This document shows positions 5,940 through 6,417 of a DNA stretch of 6,417 nt, piece after piece; the first letter of the stretch is position 1; every line of letters begins with the position of its first letter. This DNA comes from an uncultured Lachnospiraceae bacterium (lineage in GTDB: Bacteria > Bacillota_A > Clostridia > Lachnospirales > Lachnospiraceae): positions 1 through 6,417 of the forward strand of contig USPJ01000077.1 in NCBI GenBank assembly GCA_900556645.1, read 5' to 3'. The notes beneath the pieces were generated by a model. That model was not told where the DNA came from, made no database searches, and saw only the letters and a program-made list of their open reading frames with translations. Both the position numbers and the translations under genes were made by a program.

Positions 5940-6417
5940 TTAAACTTTTCTTCCTAATATATTGGCTGGTGTAGTATAAAAAAGCTCATGGGCATACGCA
6001 ACACCATACCTCTTTTCCACATATCGATAGCACTCTCCCATATGATTAGAACGCTTCTTTACATCATGGCTATCACTTGCTATGATATCCGCCCAATAAT
6101 TTTTCAATATCTTTTTACAGACTTTTTTCAATTTTCTGTCTTCTATTCCGAGAACATTTCCCGCATTTACTTGAATCAAAGCTCCCAGATTAGATAATTC
6201 CTGACATAATTGTGGCTTCTTTTGAAAACACACATAACGCTCTACATGTGCGATTACCGGTATGTATCCTGCCGCCAACTGTTTCTGCGTCTCCTTATAA
6301 ATGTAGGTGTATTCTGTTAAAAAGCCATACTCCGCCAAGATATACTCCGTATCTGCAAGAGTATGACACCTTCCCTTCTCAAAATAAGTTGTCATCTCGC
6401 TGTTTACATGAAACTCA
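5940..6417 (-). CDS. cpsB: CpsB/CapC-type PHP protein-tyrosine phosphatase (partial, 5' end outside window)
   Basis: This is the C-terminal 158 residues of a manganese-dependent phosphatase of the PHP superfamily, the family that dephosphorylates the CpsD-type tyrosine kinase of capsule systems in the cytoplasm. The reading frame stays open to the window edge, so the Met codon at 6395 is internal: the codons before it read EFHVNSE, matching the strand of the family that precedes the 'L.D..Y.L.E' stretch (here TLADTEYILAEY). Visible family motifs are IAHVERY (usual form AHPERY, metal-binding His and substrate-contacting Glu/Arg), GALIQVNAGNVLG, and IIASDSHDVKKR (metal-binding Asp and His, usual form SDAH...R). 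The protein ends with the typical P-x-x-ILG tail. It is followed after 22 bp by the Wzz-like adaptor, the usual cpsB-cpsC-cpsD order. The symbol is by family; the organism's own nomenclature is unknown. Confidence 0.93.
   Translation of the reverse strand, partial: EFHVNSEMTTYFEKGRCHTLADTEYILAEYGFLTEYTYIYKETQKQLAAGYIPVIAHVERYVCFQKKPQLCQELSNLGALIQVNAGNVLGIEDRKLKKVCKKILKNYWADIIASDSHDVKKRSNHMGECYRYVEKRYGVAYAHELFYTTPANILGRKV

Overview
The window is a stretch of a Gram-positive (Firmicutes) surface-polysaccharide operon. Every supported gene lies on the minus strand, so transcription runs from position 6417 towards position 1. The base composition is A+T-rich, the Shine-Dalgarno sites are strong and purine-rich, and the tyrosine kinase is split into a membrane adaptor and a cytoplasmic ATPase. 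A pyrophosphate-dependent (LCP) wall ligase and a class B sortase are also present. Together these suggest a Clostridia member, most likely Lachnospiraceae; that family-level placement is inference from protein style, not from a marker gene.

Order in the direction of transcription: (1) 6417-5940, C-terminal part of a CpsB/CapC-type PHP protein-tyrosine phosphatase, cut by the window edge; (2) 5917-5177, Wzz/CpsC-type chain-length and kinase-activating membrane adaptor; (3) 5167-4442, CpsD-type tyrosine kinase with a five-copy YYGx tail; (4) 4429-3566, a membrane-anchored, shortened GH3-like protein that seems to have lost its catalytic residues; (5) 3569-2562, LytR-CpsA-Psr (LCP) glycopolymer ligase; (6) 2498-1905, a small secreted protein with a sortase-type C-terminus; (7) 1824-1024, class B sortase; (8) 1010-1, a polyprenyl-phosphate sugar-1-phosphate transferase, cut by the window start. 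Gaps are 9-22 bp between most genes, genes 4 and 5 overlap by 4 bp, and only two gaps are longer (63 bp and 80 bp). No operon promoter or terminator lies inside the window; both must be outside it.

How the genes fit together (inference from known families): gene 8 starts the repeat unit on the undecaprenyl carrier, genes 1-3 form the phosphorylation circuit that controls polymerisation and chain length, and gene 5 links finished polymer to peptidoglycan. Genes 6 and 7 form a sortase-substrate pair that would fix a small protein to the same wall. Gene 4 is probably a pseudoenzyme with a binding or scaffolding role at the membrane surface.

The most notable points are the degenerate GH3-like protein between the kinase and the LCP ligase, the sortase/substrate cassette embedded in a polysaccharide operon, the non-canonical SDKTG sorting motif, and a hairpin without a U-tract just upstream of the sortase ribosome binding site.
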